Of a DNA stretch of 64,000 nt, positions 1 through 11,579 are shown in pieces. Location: contig JAJFZO010000168.1 of assembly GCA_021397835.1 (NCBI GenBank), forward strand, positions 744,001-808,000, in the 5' to 3' direction. Each line of letters starts with the position of its first letter. Within the stretch, counting starts at the first letter, position 1. Source of the stretch: Moringa oleifera (Eukaryota > Streptophyta > Magnoliopsida > Brassicales > Moringaceae). The position numbers and the translations under genes were made by a program. The notes below the pieces were generated by a model. The model saw nothing but the letters and a program-made list of their open reading frames with translations. It was not told the origin of the DNA and ran no database searches.

Positions 1-1648
1 CAGTGGCAAATAGAATAAAACAGGCCAGAGTATAGATTCTTCTCGACATAGTATCAATTCATTTTCATTATAGAACCATTGTCGACACTTGTACGTATGA
101 TATTTAAATTATTTATATAAATATAAATAAAATTAATATGATTATTTATTAAATACGATTTTTTTTCAAACATAGTAGCTGGGTCATGAACCTATTGCAA
201 CAAAGCTTTTTAAGCGGACTCATACTAAGAATTTCAATCTTGATGAGTTCATAGATGAACATGTCAAACAAATTAATGTAAGTTAATTATCTTTAACATT
301 AATAAAAAATTATGTTATCTTTTTTACTTTACTATTTAGTTCAGCTAACGAGTAAGTTAACAAATTGTTTCATTATACGAATGCTTTAAGGAGTTGGTTG
401 CTTGAGATTCTTAGTTAGAAAAAAGATCTTCTGACACATCTGAGGTAAACTACACTAAGCTCTACTATGAGGCTGTAGGTAGAGAGAAAAAGCGTTGAGT
501 GTACAAAATTAATAGTCAAGCTCAATCATGGTATTAAAGCAACAACTTTAGTAGTGAATGCTTTATTAATGATGTAGTCATATAGGATATATACTCTCAG
601 ATGAAAGTTATAAAAGAGCGCATTGAGTTAAAGAAAAAAGGTTATAGAGGAACAATTGGATGAGGAGTGCAAGGTGAGAGATCATGATCGCTTACATTAT
701 AAAAGTGATATACAGGAACATTTACAAAGAAAGCTTGATATGAATAAGTGCATCCGCAAGATCGAGACTCTCTTTTGAAGAAGCGCACCTCCAGCACCAC
801 TTAATTGATGGATATCATTTTTTCATTGAATAGAATATTTGATTTTATTTATGTAATTTTTGTTTTATGAATAACAGAAAACAAGTTGCATTTAATTTTT
901 ATTTTATGTAATAGGTTTTTCAAAAATTTTATATAATTTTAAATTAATTTTTTAAAATTAATATTTTTGTTAACAACCGATTTTGATTTGTTGCTTAATT
1001 AAATTTTAGCGACAGATCATAATCCATTGCTAGATATATTTGACGACCGATATAAATCAGAGATTAATAGAAATCTTAACAACCGACACAAATTAGTCGT
1101 TAATTAAAAATTTTAACGATGAACACAAATTAGTCGTTAATAAAATATTTATAACCCATTAAAATGCATCGCTAAATATATTTGATGATTGATACAAATC
1201 AATTGTTAACTAAAAATCTTAACGACAAACACAAAATTATTCATTAAATAAAAAATTTACGATCGATTAAAATCGGTTATTAACTTTTTTGAGCGACCTA
1301 GTTTGTTGAGCTGCCACATTATCAACAACTGATCAGACTCAATCACTAAATTAATCGTTATTTTTTAGTGACTGATTATAGTTGATCGCCAAATTAATCC
1401 CTAAAAATCGTCACTATCACACGACGTGTTAATGATCAATTTTAATCGATCTCTAAAATAACAACAATAAATAATCGATCGTTAAATTAGTGATGAACAT
1501 CAAAATCAACCGCTATTTCCTTTAACGACAACCATTTTTACTATCGATAAAATTTATCGCTAATATATCACTAAATTTTTTGACGACAAATTTTTATCAC
1601 TTTAACAACGAATAAATCCATTCACTAAAAGCTAACTTTTTTGTAATG
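1..1648 (+). mobile_element. CACTA (En/Spm-type) DNA transposon, right end
   Basis: The right terminus reads TTTTTTGTAATG at 1637-1648, one base from the reverse complement of a CACTACAAAAAA-type terminal inverted repeat. Inward of it, about 955-1630 holds many diverged short repeats built around 'acgac...aattagtcgttaat' in both orientations, the subterminal repeat pattern typical of CACTA elements. Transposase-related coding remnants lie upstream (184-790). The left end is outside the window. The element is inactive by inspection: the reading frame is broken and the TIR has mutated. The family call rests on the TIR, the subterminal repeats and the transposase remnant together. Confidence 0.6.
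184..790 (+). pseudogene. Decayed En/Spm-type transposase fragment
   Basis: A first open piece (184-285) encodes residues resembling the plant En/Spm (Ptta / Transposase_24) domain, including LFKRTHTKNFNLDEF, and ends at a GTAAGT splice-donor-like site. A second piece (about 440-520) includes YYEAVGREKKR, a stop, then VYKINSQA, like the '...GGKKKGRVYGLGSQA' segment of that family. A lysine/glutamate-rich tail follows to about 790 with further stops. The order of the pieces matches the family and agrees with the CACTA right end downstream. It cannot give a functional protein. Confidence 0.5.
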
Positions 1649-1700
1649 CGGATCATACAAATGATTTATGCAAGCAAGTGAAATTTAGTAGTTTATTTTA

Positions 1701-2241
1701 GGGTAAATATCATTTAAAACTCTGAGTTTAATACTCTCTTTCCAATCAAACACTAACTTTTAAAATGTATCCAAACAAACCCTGATTGATTGATTTTGTT
1801 CAAATTAAACCTCACTCAAAATAATTATGAAAAATTAATAATTTTTTCATTGTTAAAAATGACTAAAAACTTATCAAATAAATTTTACACTTTATTTTAA
1901 TTTTATTCTTCAAATTTAAAATTTTTTTAACTAATTAACTATTGTTTATGAATTTTTTAAATTTTTGATAGTATATTTTTTAAGAAAAATATTTTCGATA
2001 CTTAAAAATTTTTAAATTTTCTTATGATGATAGCTTAAATATTTTATTACATCCATAAAAAATTATAAGTCAAAATTCATTGTAAAATCTCTCTAATTTG
2101 AATATTTTTAATATTTAAATTTTTCAACGAGGTTTAATTTTGACAAAATTAAAATACTAAAATTTGTTTAGATACTTTTTAAAAGTAAAGGTTTGATTGG
2201 AGAGAGAGAGTAAAACTTAAAGTTTTAAATGACATTTACTC
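1701..2241. mobile_element. Mutator-like MITE, copy 1 (about 80-bp TIRs)
   Basis: The left end (GGGTAAATATCATTTAAAAC...) and the reverse complement of the right end (...GAGTAAATGTCATTTAAAAC) match over roughly 80 bp, including a shared 'ctctctntccaatcaaac' stretch. Flanking 9-mers TTTATTTTA (1692-1700) and TTTATTATA (2242-2250) differ at one base and look like a 9-bp target-site duplication, the size made by Mutator-like transposases. There is no coding capacity. Two more diverged relatives occur at about 4714 and 13015. Confidence 0.65.
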
Positions 2242-2679
2242 TTTATTATATATATATGTGGTATATTATGATTTTTGTATAAATGATAGATGACATCAAT
2301 TTGGCATTATGCAATTTGTTAATGAATGACATTATTTTGGATATTAGATTTATATGATTTAATCATACTAAGTTTAATGAAAATGTATTGGTTTATCAGT
2401 TTTGAACATTTTAGAAGTTTTTTATACAAAAATGTTAATCAAAATTATTAAGAAAATTATTGATCATGTCAATAAGTTGATTTTCTAGACAAATTATGTT
2501 GATCACAATTATTTAAGGCAATTATTGATTTTGTGAACAACTTGTTTATATACGAAATTGTTGATCACAATCATTTATTCAAAATTGTTGATGACAAACA
2601 TAATACTCTTTACATTTAAAAGAAACCACAGTAACATTACACATTACCCAAATAGTAACTTATACAAAATCCATTACAT

Positions 2680-3060
2680 AGTTTTAACTATAATAATGTT
2701 AATAAAAAATATGATTTATCAACCTTAATTAAATAAATAAATTAATTAATTAAATAAGTTGACTAAGATTCAAGAGAGTGTAACTTACGTTTTTGCGCCA
2801 ATTATTTCCCTTACTCTAGACAATATAAGTAATAATCTAACAAAATGTTACCAAAATAGTGAACTAACACATGATTCCTTACATAGATTTAACTATAACA
2901 ATATTAATACAAAATATGATCTATTAATAGTCTTAACTATAACAATGTTAATGAAAAATATGATCTATTAACATCATACATTACTAAAATAGTGAATTGT
3001 GAGATGATCAATTCTATATTTTTAACTATAACAATGTTAATAGAAAATATAGTCTATTAA
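2680..3060. repeat. Four copies of a 40-bp AT-rich motif
   Basis: A motif of the form 'ttaactataacaatgttaat' followed by 'a-aaaatatgatctattaa' occurs near 2683, 2888, 2931 and 3019. A larger direct repeat (about 345-360 bp apart) links 2683-2860 with 3019-3180 and includes the text around 'aaataagttgaNcaagat'. No gene is visible here, although a 70-codon open stretch is present by chance. Confidence 0.55.
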
Positions 3061-3179
3061 CTTTAATGATATAAACCAAAAAAATAATAAATTGAACTAA
3101 ATAAGTTGATCAAGATCTAACATAGTGTAACTGACGTTTGTCACCCTTATTCCCTCTAATGAAACACATAATCAAGAAA

Positions 3180-4400
3180 ATATAAATAATAATGCAAAAA
3201 ACTATAACAAGTATCTTATACAATGTAATCTTAGTTCTATAACTTCCACACTTAATATAACTATCTTAGTAACACCCACATTCTATGATTACGGAATGAA
3301 GTATCATTTGTACAGATAAAACCTATGCTTTTATGACAACAATAAAACCAATAATTTATGCTTTAGAAATCCGCAACCAATTTGGTTAATATGCATGAAA
3401 ACGTTGCAATACAATTATGTTAATATGGAATAGAAATTCATGAAATGCATAATTGCAATCAATTGATACAATATCATGCATACACTAAAGCTTTAAAAAG
3501 TCAAAGCTTGATAAAATCAAAACTTTCAATGTGAAAGTTTGTCATCTAAACTTGCTAATGTCTTGTTAAAATCAAAGCTAACATATCATTCATCAGCCTC
3601 AAAATCATTAACAATGTGAAATTAACAATGTAGCAAGCTTTAAAAGATCAAATTAAAAACATGATAATGTCATTCATCAAATCTAAATAAAATCATCTTC
3701 ACCATTTGAAGTAAGCACATCTTTAAATAGTATATGTAAAACAAATTCATTAATTACCATATTCATAAACTGCATTAATCTTTGCAATGATTATCTAATT
3801 ACAAAACAAAGCAATTGCTCCATACTAGTTGACCAAAATTACTCATAAAATACCTATACACCACAATGAAAGAAATCATTGACACAAGAATATGAAAAAT
3901 ATTGTCTCATTCCAACCATAACCTCAAAACCTTCTCCATAATTTTTCGATCTTCATGAAATACACAATTTCACCTTACAAATACGTGAACATAAGGTAAT
4001 GAAGATTCGTCATTAATCAGTGACAATGCTAAACTTAGAGATCTATGTCACCTAGTCGAGCTTCAATTCTAGCTCAAATCAGTAGTTATAGCTTAAATCC
4101 ATAACCAATTTCAAAAATCCTCCTATTTACTAATTCGATTTGAGTTTTTGATCTTTCAAAACAAGAAAATTTTTATGCGTGACGTTTTGTAAAGATGTGA
4201 AGGAAAAAATACACAAACAGACAAATATATCTTTGATGTTAATGTTAATTTTATATAGATTAAGTTTCAAAGGTTGTTTCATCAGTTTTTGTTACTTATA
4301 GTCTATAATATCACTTTTCGAACATAGAGTTTGTTTGGCAACACAAGTTAAATATTAAAATTTTAAGAAAATTTTATCCAATATTAAATTAATAATAATC
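3180..4400. other. AT-rich intergenic stretch, no gene seen
   Basis: I see no coding-like composition, terminal repeats or RNA gene in this stretch. Confidence 0.5.
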
Positions 4401-4403
4401 AAA

Positions 4404-4433
4404 TGTGTGTGTGTATATATATATATATATATG
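4404..4433. repeat. (TG)n(TA)n microsatellite
   Basis: A short TG run passes directly into about ten TA units. Confidence 0.9.
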
Positions 4434-4713
4434 TCATAAAATTTTGATGTTTTAAAATGTATTTGTTTGAAAAATAAAGAATGTAAATTTTCAAACCATT
4501 TTATATTAAATATAAAAAATAGTTTTATAGTTGCTTTCTTTTTTGTTTGTTGAAAAAGTATGATATTTTTTATTGATATTAATTATATATATTTTTTTAA
4601 TTTTTTAATTTATTATTTTTTAAAGGTTATCTTATTTTTTATTAATTTATTTTTATTTATTTAAATAAAAAATTATAAGTTAAACTATAATACAATAACT
4701 ATAATTAATATAA

Positions 4714-5226
4714 ATAAAATTATTTTAAATTAAAACTTTGAAATTTACTCCCTTTCTTCGATCAAATCTTGACTTTAAATCATATCCAAATTAATGTTAA
4801 TCTATTAATTTTTTAAAATTAAATTTTATCCAAAATGATTATAAAAAATTAATAATGTTTCATTGTTGAAATACTTAAAAAAATTATCAAGTAAATTTTG
4901 GACTTAATTCTTATTTTGTTCATCAAACATGAATAACTTTTAATTAACAAGCTACTTTTATAAATTTTTTAAAATTTAAGTATTATAAATTTTTTTAATA
5001 AATATCTTCAATACTCAAAAAAATTTAAAATTTTTTGTGATGATAACATGAATATTTTTATACATCCATAAAATATTTATATTTAAAATTCATCATAAAA
5101 TTTTTTAATTTAAATATTTTTAATATTTTAATAAAATTTAATTTGATCCAAATTTGTTTGAAAACGTCTTAAAAATCAAAATTTGTTTGAAGAGAGTAAA
5201 AGCCAAAGTTTAAGTGACCTTTACCC
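4714..5226. mobile_element. Mutator-like MITE, copy 2
   Basis: The right end (...AAGTTTAAGTGACCTTTACCC) and interior match the 1701-2241 element, including the inner 'aaaattaataat...ttcattgttgaaa' portion. The left end is more eroded ('aaaactttgaaatttactccctttcttcgatcaaat') and its exact boundary is approximate. It has no coding capacity. Confidence 0.5.
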
Positions 5227-5229
5227 TAT

Positions 5230-6180
5230 TTTTTTGTCACAAAACATATGCTTATATAGCATGTTAAAGATCAGAATGGTAAAAATTAAGTAAGAATAAA
5301 AATGGATAATAAAATAAGAAATTAGATTCAAAATAAACCGTTTATTTGATTTTCAAAGGTCAAAATCAGAATCATTATAAATCTCATTCACACATTTACT
5401 TTGACTTAAAATTAAAATAAATTATTATAAATTTATCTGTATACACTTTAAATAAATTATGTATTTTTAATTGAAAAATATATATTCTAATAATTTTTAT
5501 AATTTTAAAAAATAGATAAATATTACTCAAAATAGATATTTTTATAGAAAAATTAAAAAAATAAAAATTAAACATAATTCTTATCCCAATAAGTAATAAT
5601 TTTTTTAAAAAAATAAATAACAAATTCATATCACTCTATAATCATTCATTAAAAATAAATTTTTAATTCATAAACATAAAATAAGAGCATTTTTGAGTTT
5701 TTTTGTTTTTTATTTCACTAAATAATTTTAAAATAATAAATAATAAAATAAAAATTTTACTTAACATTTAAGCACTAGAGTACCTATGTCTGAGAAGGCT
5801 TGAATTGCCACTGATATTCCTTATTTCAAAATTCAAGTGAGACTCACATTATCACATTCTTATTCCATAATAAATAAAAAAAACACAAGGATCATTTTAA
5901 TTTCTTACTCCGATTTCACAATCTTAATTACAAAATACGTTTGATTTTCATAAAAATTTATCCTGCAAAATATAATTTTAAAATTAAATAATAAAACTTT
6001 CAAATTTATATAATAATAAAGATAAAAATATATAAAGTTTATTTTTATAACAAAAAATAAAGAATTTGATTTTATAAATAAATATATATATATATATATT
6101 TATACATTGTGCAAATTTAAAACTAATGCTTAGAAAAACAGGAACTTAGTTTCTAACCATTTGAATATTAAAAAGAAAAA
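5230..6180. other. Very AT-rich intergenic stretch with a (TA)n run
   Basis: Only low-complexity A/T sequence is seen, with a (TA)n microsatellite at 6082-6099. A 77-codon open stretch at 5396-5629 on the minus strand is almost all Ile/Phe/Lys/Leu and reads as a composition artefact. Confidence 0.5.
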
Positions 6181-6191
6181 TAGTATTTTAT

Positions 6192-6262
6192 ATTAATGTT
6201 ATTCCTCGGTTCAGTGGTTTGATATTCCGTGCTGTATCACGGCACGGGTTCAAGCCTCAATT
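6192..6262 (+). repeat. tRNA-like pol III segment, possible SINE remnant
   Basis: The sequence has an A-box-like CGGTTCAGTGG (about 6206-6216) and a B-box-like GGTTCAAGCC (about 6246-6255) at tRNA-like spacing, with a CCGTG...CACGG stem between them. No proper acceptor or seven-base anticodon loop folds by eye, so a working tRNA is unlikely. A tRNA-derived SINE head is the best reading, at low confidence. Confidence 0.3.
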
Positions 6263-6414
6263 TCTTTTGGTTGAAAAATAAAAAGGATCTCTCGATAAAG
6301 TGCCCACTTTTAAAAGAAAAATCCTAAGTTAGGGTTTGAGAAAATCTCACCTTCCTCTGCGGCTGGCCTTTCTGCGTGATTCAGTGATCTCTACCTGCAA
6401 AAGCAATCAGAATC

Positions 6415-7110
6415 ATGAAAAAACCACAGCCTAAACGGAAAAGGACCAAAGAAGAAACAGAATCGGAAGACGAATCCAAAGGGAAGACGCCGACCGAGTT
6501 CTCATTCACACTAACTCAAGTGGCAGTGTCGCAGATATGCCGCTCTGTGGGGTTCAAGTCCGCCCACCTCACCGCCCTGCAAACACTAACCCTAATCTCC
6601 ACCAAATACCTCCAACACCTCGCCAGGTGGGCCGCATCGTTCTCCCACATGGCCAGCCGCACCGATTCCAACCTCTTCGACCTCACCAACGCACTTTACG
6701 ACCTTTCTTCCGTATCTGGTTTTCCCGGCGCCCCATCCTCGCACGCCAACTGCTTGCTAAAATGCGGCCTTCTTAAAGACCTCTCCTATTTTGTCTCTTA
6801 CAGCGACGAGATTCCCTTCGCCAAGCCCATCCCGAGGCCCAATCGGATGGATAAACCTGTTCCTCCTGCGGCGTCAAATGAAGTGGGTCTACCCCACATA
6901 CCCAAATGGCTGCCGGCACTGCCCAATCCCAGCTCCGGTCGGAGGAATGTTGGTGATCGCAGTGATGAGTTTTGGGAGAATTCTGGCTGTGGTGGTGGAG
7001 TGGTGGGGCAGAGTGTGAGTCGTGATGAAGAGAGAAGGGGAGGTGGTGAATTGCCGAATCATAGGGAGAAGGTGAGGTTTAAGTTGAGAGGGGAAGTGAA
7101 GGCACAGTAA
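6415..7110 (+). CDS. TFIID subunit 8-like (TAF8/BTP histone-fold) protein
   Basis: This intronless frame encodes 231 residues. A basic/acidic N-terminus with a nuclear-localisation-like KKPQPKRKRTK is followed by a bromodomain-associated (BTP) histone fold at about residues 28-103 (FTLTQVAVSQICRSVGFKSA...). A TAF8 C-terminal-type signature comes next: DEIPFAKPIPR (131-141) and HIPKWLPALP (161-170). The family forms histone-fold pairs (TAF8 with TAF10 in TFIID) and acts in the nucleus in RNA polymerase II initiation. The start is the first ATG after an AAG/CT-rich leader containing 'agggtttgagaaaatctcacc'. GC content rises sharply over the frame relative to its flanks. Plant TAF8 proteins are usually longer (over 300 residues); this one ends soon after a basic REKVRFKLRG tail, so it may be a short paralogue. 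The family assignment is firm; the exact subunit identity is inferred. Confidence 0.8.
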   Translation: MKKPQPKRKRTKEETESEDESKGKTPTEFSFTLTQVAVSQICRSVGFKSAHLTALQTLTLISTKYLQHLARWAASFSHMASRTDSNLFDLTNALYDLSSVSGFPGAPSSHANCLLKCGLLKDLSYFVSYSDEIPFAKPIPRPNRMDKPVPPAASNEVGLPHIPKWLPALPNPSSGRRNVGDRSDEFWENSGCGGGVVGQSVSRDEERRGGGELPNHREKVRFKLRGEVKAQ

Positions 7111-8500
7111 GGGGGACAGAAACGGTGCGTATAGAGGTGGGAAGAGAGTAGCTGCAGTGATCACAGGATGCAAAGATGAGATATAAAGAGACTGGCTAAG
7201 GTGTTCATAATGAAACAAGTTTTGCTTGAGTTTTAATTTAATGTATTCAAAGATAGAAAGAGAATAGCAAATTAAAATGGGAAGATGGGAAGGAGAATTT
7301 TCTTCTGTGGTTTCTACATCGAGTGAAATTGAAGCAATTGAGTCCAAGAACTAGTGATGAAGAAGTGACCATTGGAGCTTCTTTCCTTTTCCTAGGGGAA
7401 CATTTACAGTCTGTCTAGATAGATGATCACATGTAATGCCCTGATTTTCTTTTTCTTTTTTTTTTTTAATCTTTGGATGGACTTTGCTATCTAATTTGTT
7501 TAATCTTTTCATTTGCTAGATTTTTATTTTTATTTTTTTGAACAAATTCAATCTCGTGAGAGCTAATTTTTCATTGTTTCCAAGAAGCATCGCTTTCAAC
7601 GTTACCCACCTATCCATTCAATGGTCACCATCGACTATGTTTCAAAATCTTTAAATTTAAATAGATCATTTTTCACTAAATCATAATTGTGATGGATCAA
7701 TTCTTTTGGATATGAAGAAAATATTTATTTTTTTTGCTATCGTAAATGTTACTTCATAACACATTATCATAACGAACTTAATATAAATTAAAATTTAATT
7801 TTAATTATTTTTAATCTAATTTTTTAATAATATTTTTATTTAAAATATTTTTATTTTTTAAAATTATAAAATAAAAAATTGTTTGAAAAATCTTTGTTGA
7901 CTAATAGTCAACACATAAAAATAAATATTATGAGTCAAGCTTTAAGACATGGCATTATAATGAAAAAAATTCCTGCTACTTCGACTTTAAGCCATCATAA
8001 TATTATGAATAAAAAGAATTTGATTTTAAAAAATTCTAGAAATTGATCTAAAAATTTTGAAAAAAAAATAAAAAAGTGCCCCTTTTACCTTAAGGGCACA
8101 AGGATAATTTCAATCCATATTTATCTAATTAAGTTATCCAAGTTGTCTCTGGTCATCAAGGACATGAATTAGGTGGTAAGTCGGTCAAGCTTTGCTTGCC
8201 ACTGGTGAAAAAGTTCACTAGGATTGAATTGAAAGGTTCATTAGCATTGAATTGGAAAGTTTTGAAACTTTTAAAGGTTTAAAAGTAATTTTTCAAAATT
8301 TAAGGGTTAAATTGAAAACTTTAGACCTATATATCCTACATGGTTGCCATGATTAATTGTTGTATCTTTTTTACAATTATTAAATTATAAATTTCAATTA
8401 TGAAGGATTTTAAATTGTAAAAAATTATGAATTTCAGACATGTTTGAAAAGCTATCTTTTACAATTATTTTGATTATCATTTATTGAAAAAAGTCATTTT
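7111..8500. other. 3' flank of the TAF8-like gene and intergenic DNA
   Basis: The first 400 bp probably hold the 3' UTR ('tttaatttaatgtattc', 7230-7250). The remainder is AT-rich with a poly-T tract near 7460. No gene is supported; a 152-codon open stretch on the minus strand (6889-7347) is antisense to the TAF8-like frame. Confidence 0.5.
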
Positions 8501-8518
8501 TTGTGTACAAATATGGCC

Positions 8519-9531
8519 AACATCAAAAAGTCGAAATTTCACATCTTTGATATGAATGGCTCCAATTATTTATTATGATTACTCGATGTGGAGTTACACC
8601 TCAGAGAATAGGTCTTATTAAAACCATCGTAGTAAATAGTAAATTTATTGATAAAAATAAAGTAAATGATTTTATCTACTGCCACTTGTCTAATTATCAT
8701 CAGTCACAATATCTTTAAGTGAGAAAGCCTTCTCATCAATAAAAGAGGCTTAGGGAGTGGTATGGTCATGCCAAAATTATGAGGCTCTCATAGGCATAAT
8801 ATGAGTGGTAGTATTCGAGGCTCTAGGACTTGAAGTTAATGCCGAATTATAATTCTACTTTATGTAAAATCATGTCAAAACTTGAGTTACAAGGTGTAAA
8901 GTTGATTGAAACCAAGCTTTTAAAGAAGACATCTCCACCTTCCATTTTTCAAACATAGTCTTACAATAACAATTCAAGCAGTATCATTTCAAATAATACT
9001 CTAAATTTATTTAAGTACTATTGATTATCGAGCAAAAGAAATTATTATTTAAGAACCATGATTTGAGGCTTATTAGCACTAAAATAATCCCAGAAATGAA
9101 TGCCAATCATAACAAAAAGTCCAGCCATTTCAAGGATTAATTGCATAGATTTGGGCATAGATACCACAAGAGTGATGGTACAATTGCATATAATCAATCT
9201 CATCAAAAAGAATAATTTTGCTCTAAATCATGATAAAGTCAAAAGGCCTATGAAAAAAAATGATAATGAAACTTGTTCTCGATGTGGCATGAAGGACCGT
9301 TCGATAAATCCTTGTTGCTTACCCAAACATTTTATGGAGCTGCATCAAGTATCCATAAAGAGTGAAGACAAAAGATTTGAGACCCATGCCACTAAAACTA
9401 AGAATGTGAATGCAAATACTACTATGACTAGACTTGGGAATGAGTTTTTCCTTACCCCCATTGAAACAAAATCGTTGGATATCTCAAACTTCTTTGAAGA
9501 TCTTGAGGAGAAAGCAAAATCACGCAACTAA
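8519..9531 (+). pseudogene. copia gag remnant with damaged zinc knuckle
   Basis: The N-terminal piece NIKKSKFHIFDMNGSNYL matches the start of copia UBN2-type gag. Further along lie LELQGVKLIETKLLKKT (about 8880-8930) and a longer open stretch (9100-9531). That stretch carries a zinc-knuckle-like segment CSRCGMKDRSINPC followed by PKHFMELHQVSIK, the usual text after the knuckle in this lineage. The histidine of the CCHC knuckle is missing. The piece ends with ISNFFEDLEE, also typical of the lineage. Stops and frame changes separate the pieces. Confidence 0.65.
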
Positions 9532-9759
9532 GGAAAGAATACCAAACTCAGATTTGGTTAGAATTAAGAATCTATTTATTCCAATTTATTATTATGAATA
9601 ATGTACCTTAGATGAATGTTGTCCCTCAATATAACAAAATTTTAAATTATTAAAATAAATAAATAAATTTATATTTTTGAACTTTATTTAATATCATTCT
9701 CTAATATCATTTTTTCCCGTCAATAGTGCAAAACATGATGAGAATAAATAAAAATAAAA

Positions 9760-11575
9760 AAGATGTCGGTTTACTTAATAGTGCAACGATACATATAATT
9801 CCTTGTGGCAAATATTATTTCTCAAGTATAACATTGTGCAAGACAAATATCCATAAAATATGTGGTCCCATTAAGATAACTGAAGGCACCAAAAATGCCA
9901 CATAATGTTACCAAATGGTACCAGTTTGCATATGAAGGATGCATTGTTAAGTAGTAAACTAAAAAGAATTTACTTAGCTTTAAATATATATGCCATAATG
10001 GATACCAACTTGAGACAATTCGTGAAGAAAATGAAGATTATTTTTATGTATCATCCTTTGTGATAAGAATTAAAACCATCCATGAAAAGCATAAGGCTTT
10101 TAATTCAGGATTATATTATGTCCAAATAAGGGCTATTGAGTCATATGTTATATGTCTCCAAGACTGGTAAACCTTAATGAACTTGGCCTTTAACATGATT
10201 TCCTTGGCCATTTTGGTGCAACGACGATGTGTAGGATCATTATGAACTTAAGAGAACACCCAACAAGTAAATCATTCCAATATTCAAGGTCTTTGTGGAC
10301 GCGTCTTATAAGTAGTTTTATGTTTGCCTTAGTATGCACACGTAACGTCACTTTTACGTGTTTACTTGCACAAATCAGAAAGCTTCAAGCAAACTTTAGT
10401 GACAACCCAATAAAAAGCATAATGATGGCATAACATTGATCAAGTCACTTCAAAGAATTTTGATGCATACTGCACCTTTATAGGAATCGAGGTTAAGAAC
10501 TCGATCTCATATGTTCACATGTAGAATCGATTAGCAAAATCATTGACAAAATGTATGCAAATAATGACTCGAACATTATTATTGAGGATCAAATTAGGTT
10601 CCTTTACATAGTGCCATGTAATATTACATGCTATGATATTAATAAAAAGTCGTCCCATTACTCAGAATACAAATCCTCACTCCAACTTGTCTTATGGTTA
10701 TAAACCGAACACCTCACATTTGCGTACTTTTAGATGTGTAATGCAAGTGCCTATTGCACCTCCACAAAGGACTAAAATGGGATGGGATCCCAAATCCATG
10801 TAGGCATTTATGTTAGGTATAATTCACCTTCCATTATTGGATCCTTGGAACCTTTGATGAGTCGTCTATTTACTTGTAGATTTGCAAATTTTTTCTATGG
10901 TGAGAATCATTTTCCATCATGGGGACACGTAAAGATTCTAACAAAATGAAGTAGAAAAATGATGAAGTTCTCTCATGGAGAAAACGTGATTCATCCCACT
11001 TGGATTCATATTTCCTTGACTATGAGAATGAGAATGAGGTATAACGCATGATCCATTTGCAAGCAATTGCTAATAAACTTCTTGATACCTTTGGTGATGA
11101 GATTAAGATGACAAAATCTCATATTCCAACTGTTGATAATATGCGTTTGATTATTATTTTTGTAAAATAAGAGGCAATGAATAATATTGTTCCATGAAGT
11201 AAATGTGATAGATAAGAATTAGGTGTGGCAGATCGATAAGATTAAAGGACGTTGCTCTTTGTAAAAAGAAGAAGAAATCAAGAAACTAACTTCTTAGCCT
11301 CGAAGCTAGCTATTCTAAGATAGAAAACAACCTTAGATAAGATTGAAACCCTTGAAAAGGTCATTGATATTGGAAATATAAATATCTTGAACAATTACTG
11401 TACTGATCTTTAGAATCAAAATGAGATAATCATCATTAACTCTTTTGCATTTTCAATAGCCTTTAAGATTATGCTTGATGATTATGAAACTCAATCTATA
11501 ACCGGATGTCTTCAAATGCAAGAATGACCAAAATGGAAGGAAGTAATCCAAGCTGACTTCACTTCATAATTGAAT
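9760..11575 (+). pseudogene. copia pol remnant (protease, integrase, truncated RT)
   Basis: A protease-like segment reads LLNSATIHIIP at about 9765-9800, where the family has Asp in place of the Asn. Pre-integrase text (MLPNGTSLHMKDALLSSK) follows near 9900-9960. Integrase text includes CTRNVTFTCLLAQIRKL (about 10336-10390) and VPIAPPQRTKMG (about 10750-10785). The RT lead-in SFAFSIAFKIMLDDYE lies near 11440-11490. Numerous stops and frameshifts rule out function. Confidence 0.65.
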
Positions 11576-11579
11576 CCAA

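Larger units (their letters stand above)
8519..11575 (+). mobile_element. Decayed Ty1-copia retrotransposon (gag to start of RT)
   Basis: Stop-interrupted coding remnants run in the order expected of copia elements: UBN2-type gag (8519-9531), protease/pre-integrase (about 9770-10050), integrase (about 10200-11160), and the linker and first part of reverse transcriptase up to 'PKWKEVIQADF' (about 11525-11560). After that the similarity stops abruptly, so the RT and RNase H are deleted. LTRs were not identified with confidence. The element is long dead. Confidence 0.75.

Noticed and set aside
5396..5629. 77-codon minus-strand open frame
   Set aside because: Almost entirely Ile, Phe, Lys, Leu and Tyr in low-complexity A/T sequence.
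6889..7347. 152-codon open frame antisense to the TAF8-like gene
   Set aside because: It has no recognisable domain and overlaps the GC-rich coding region on the other strand.
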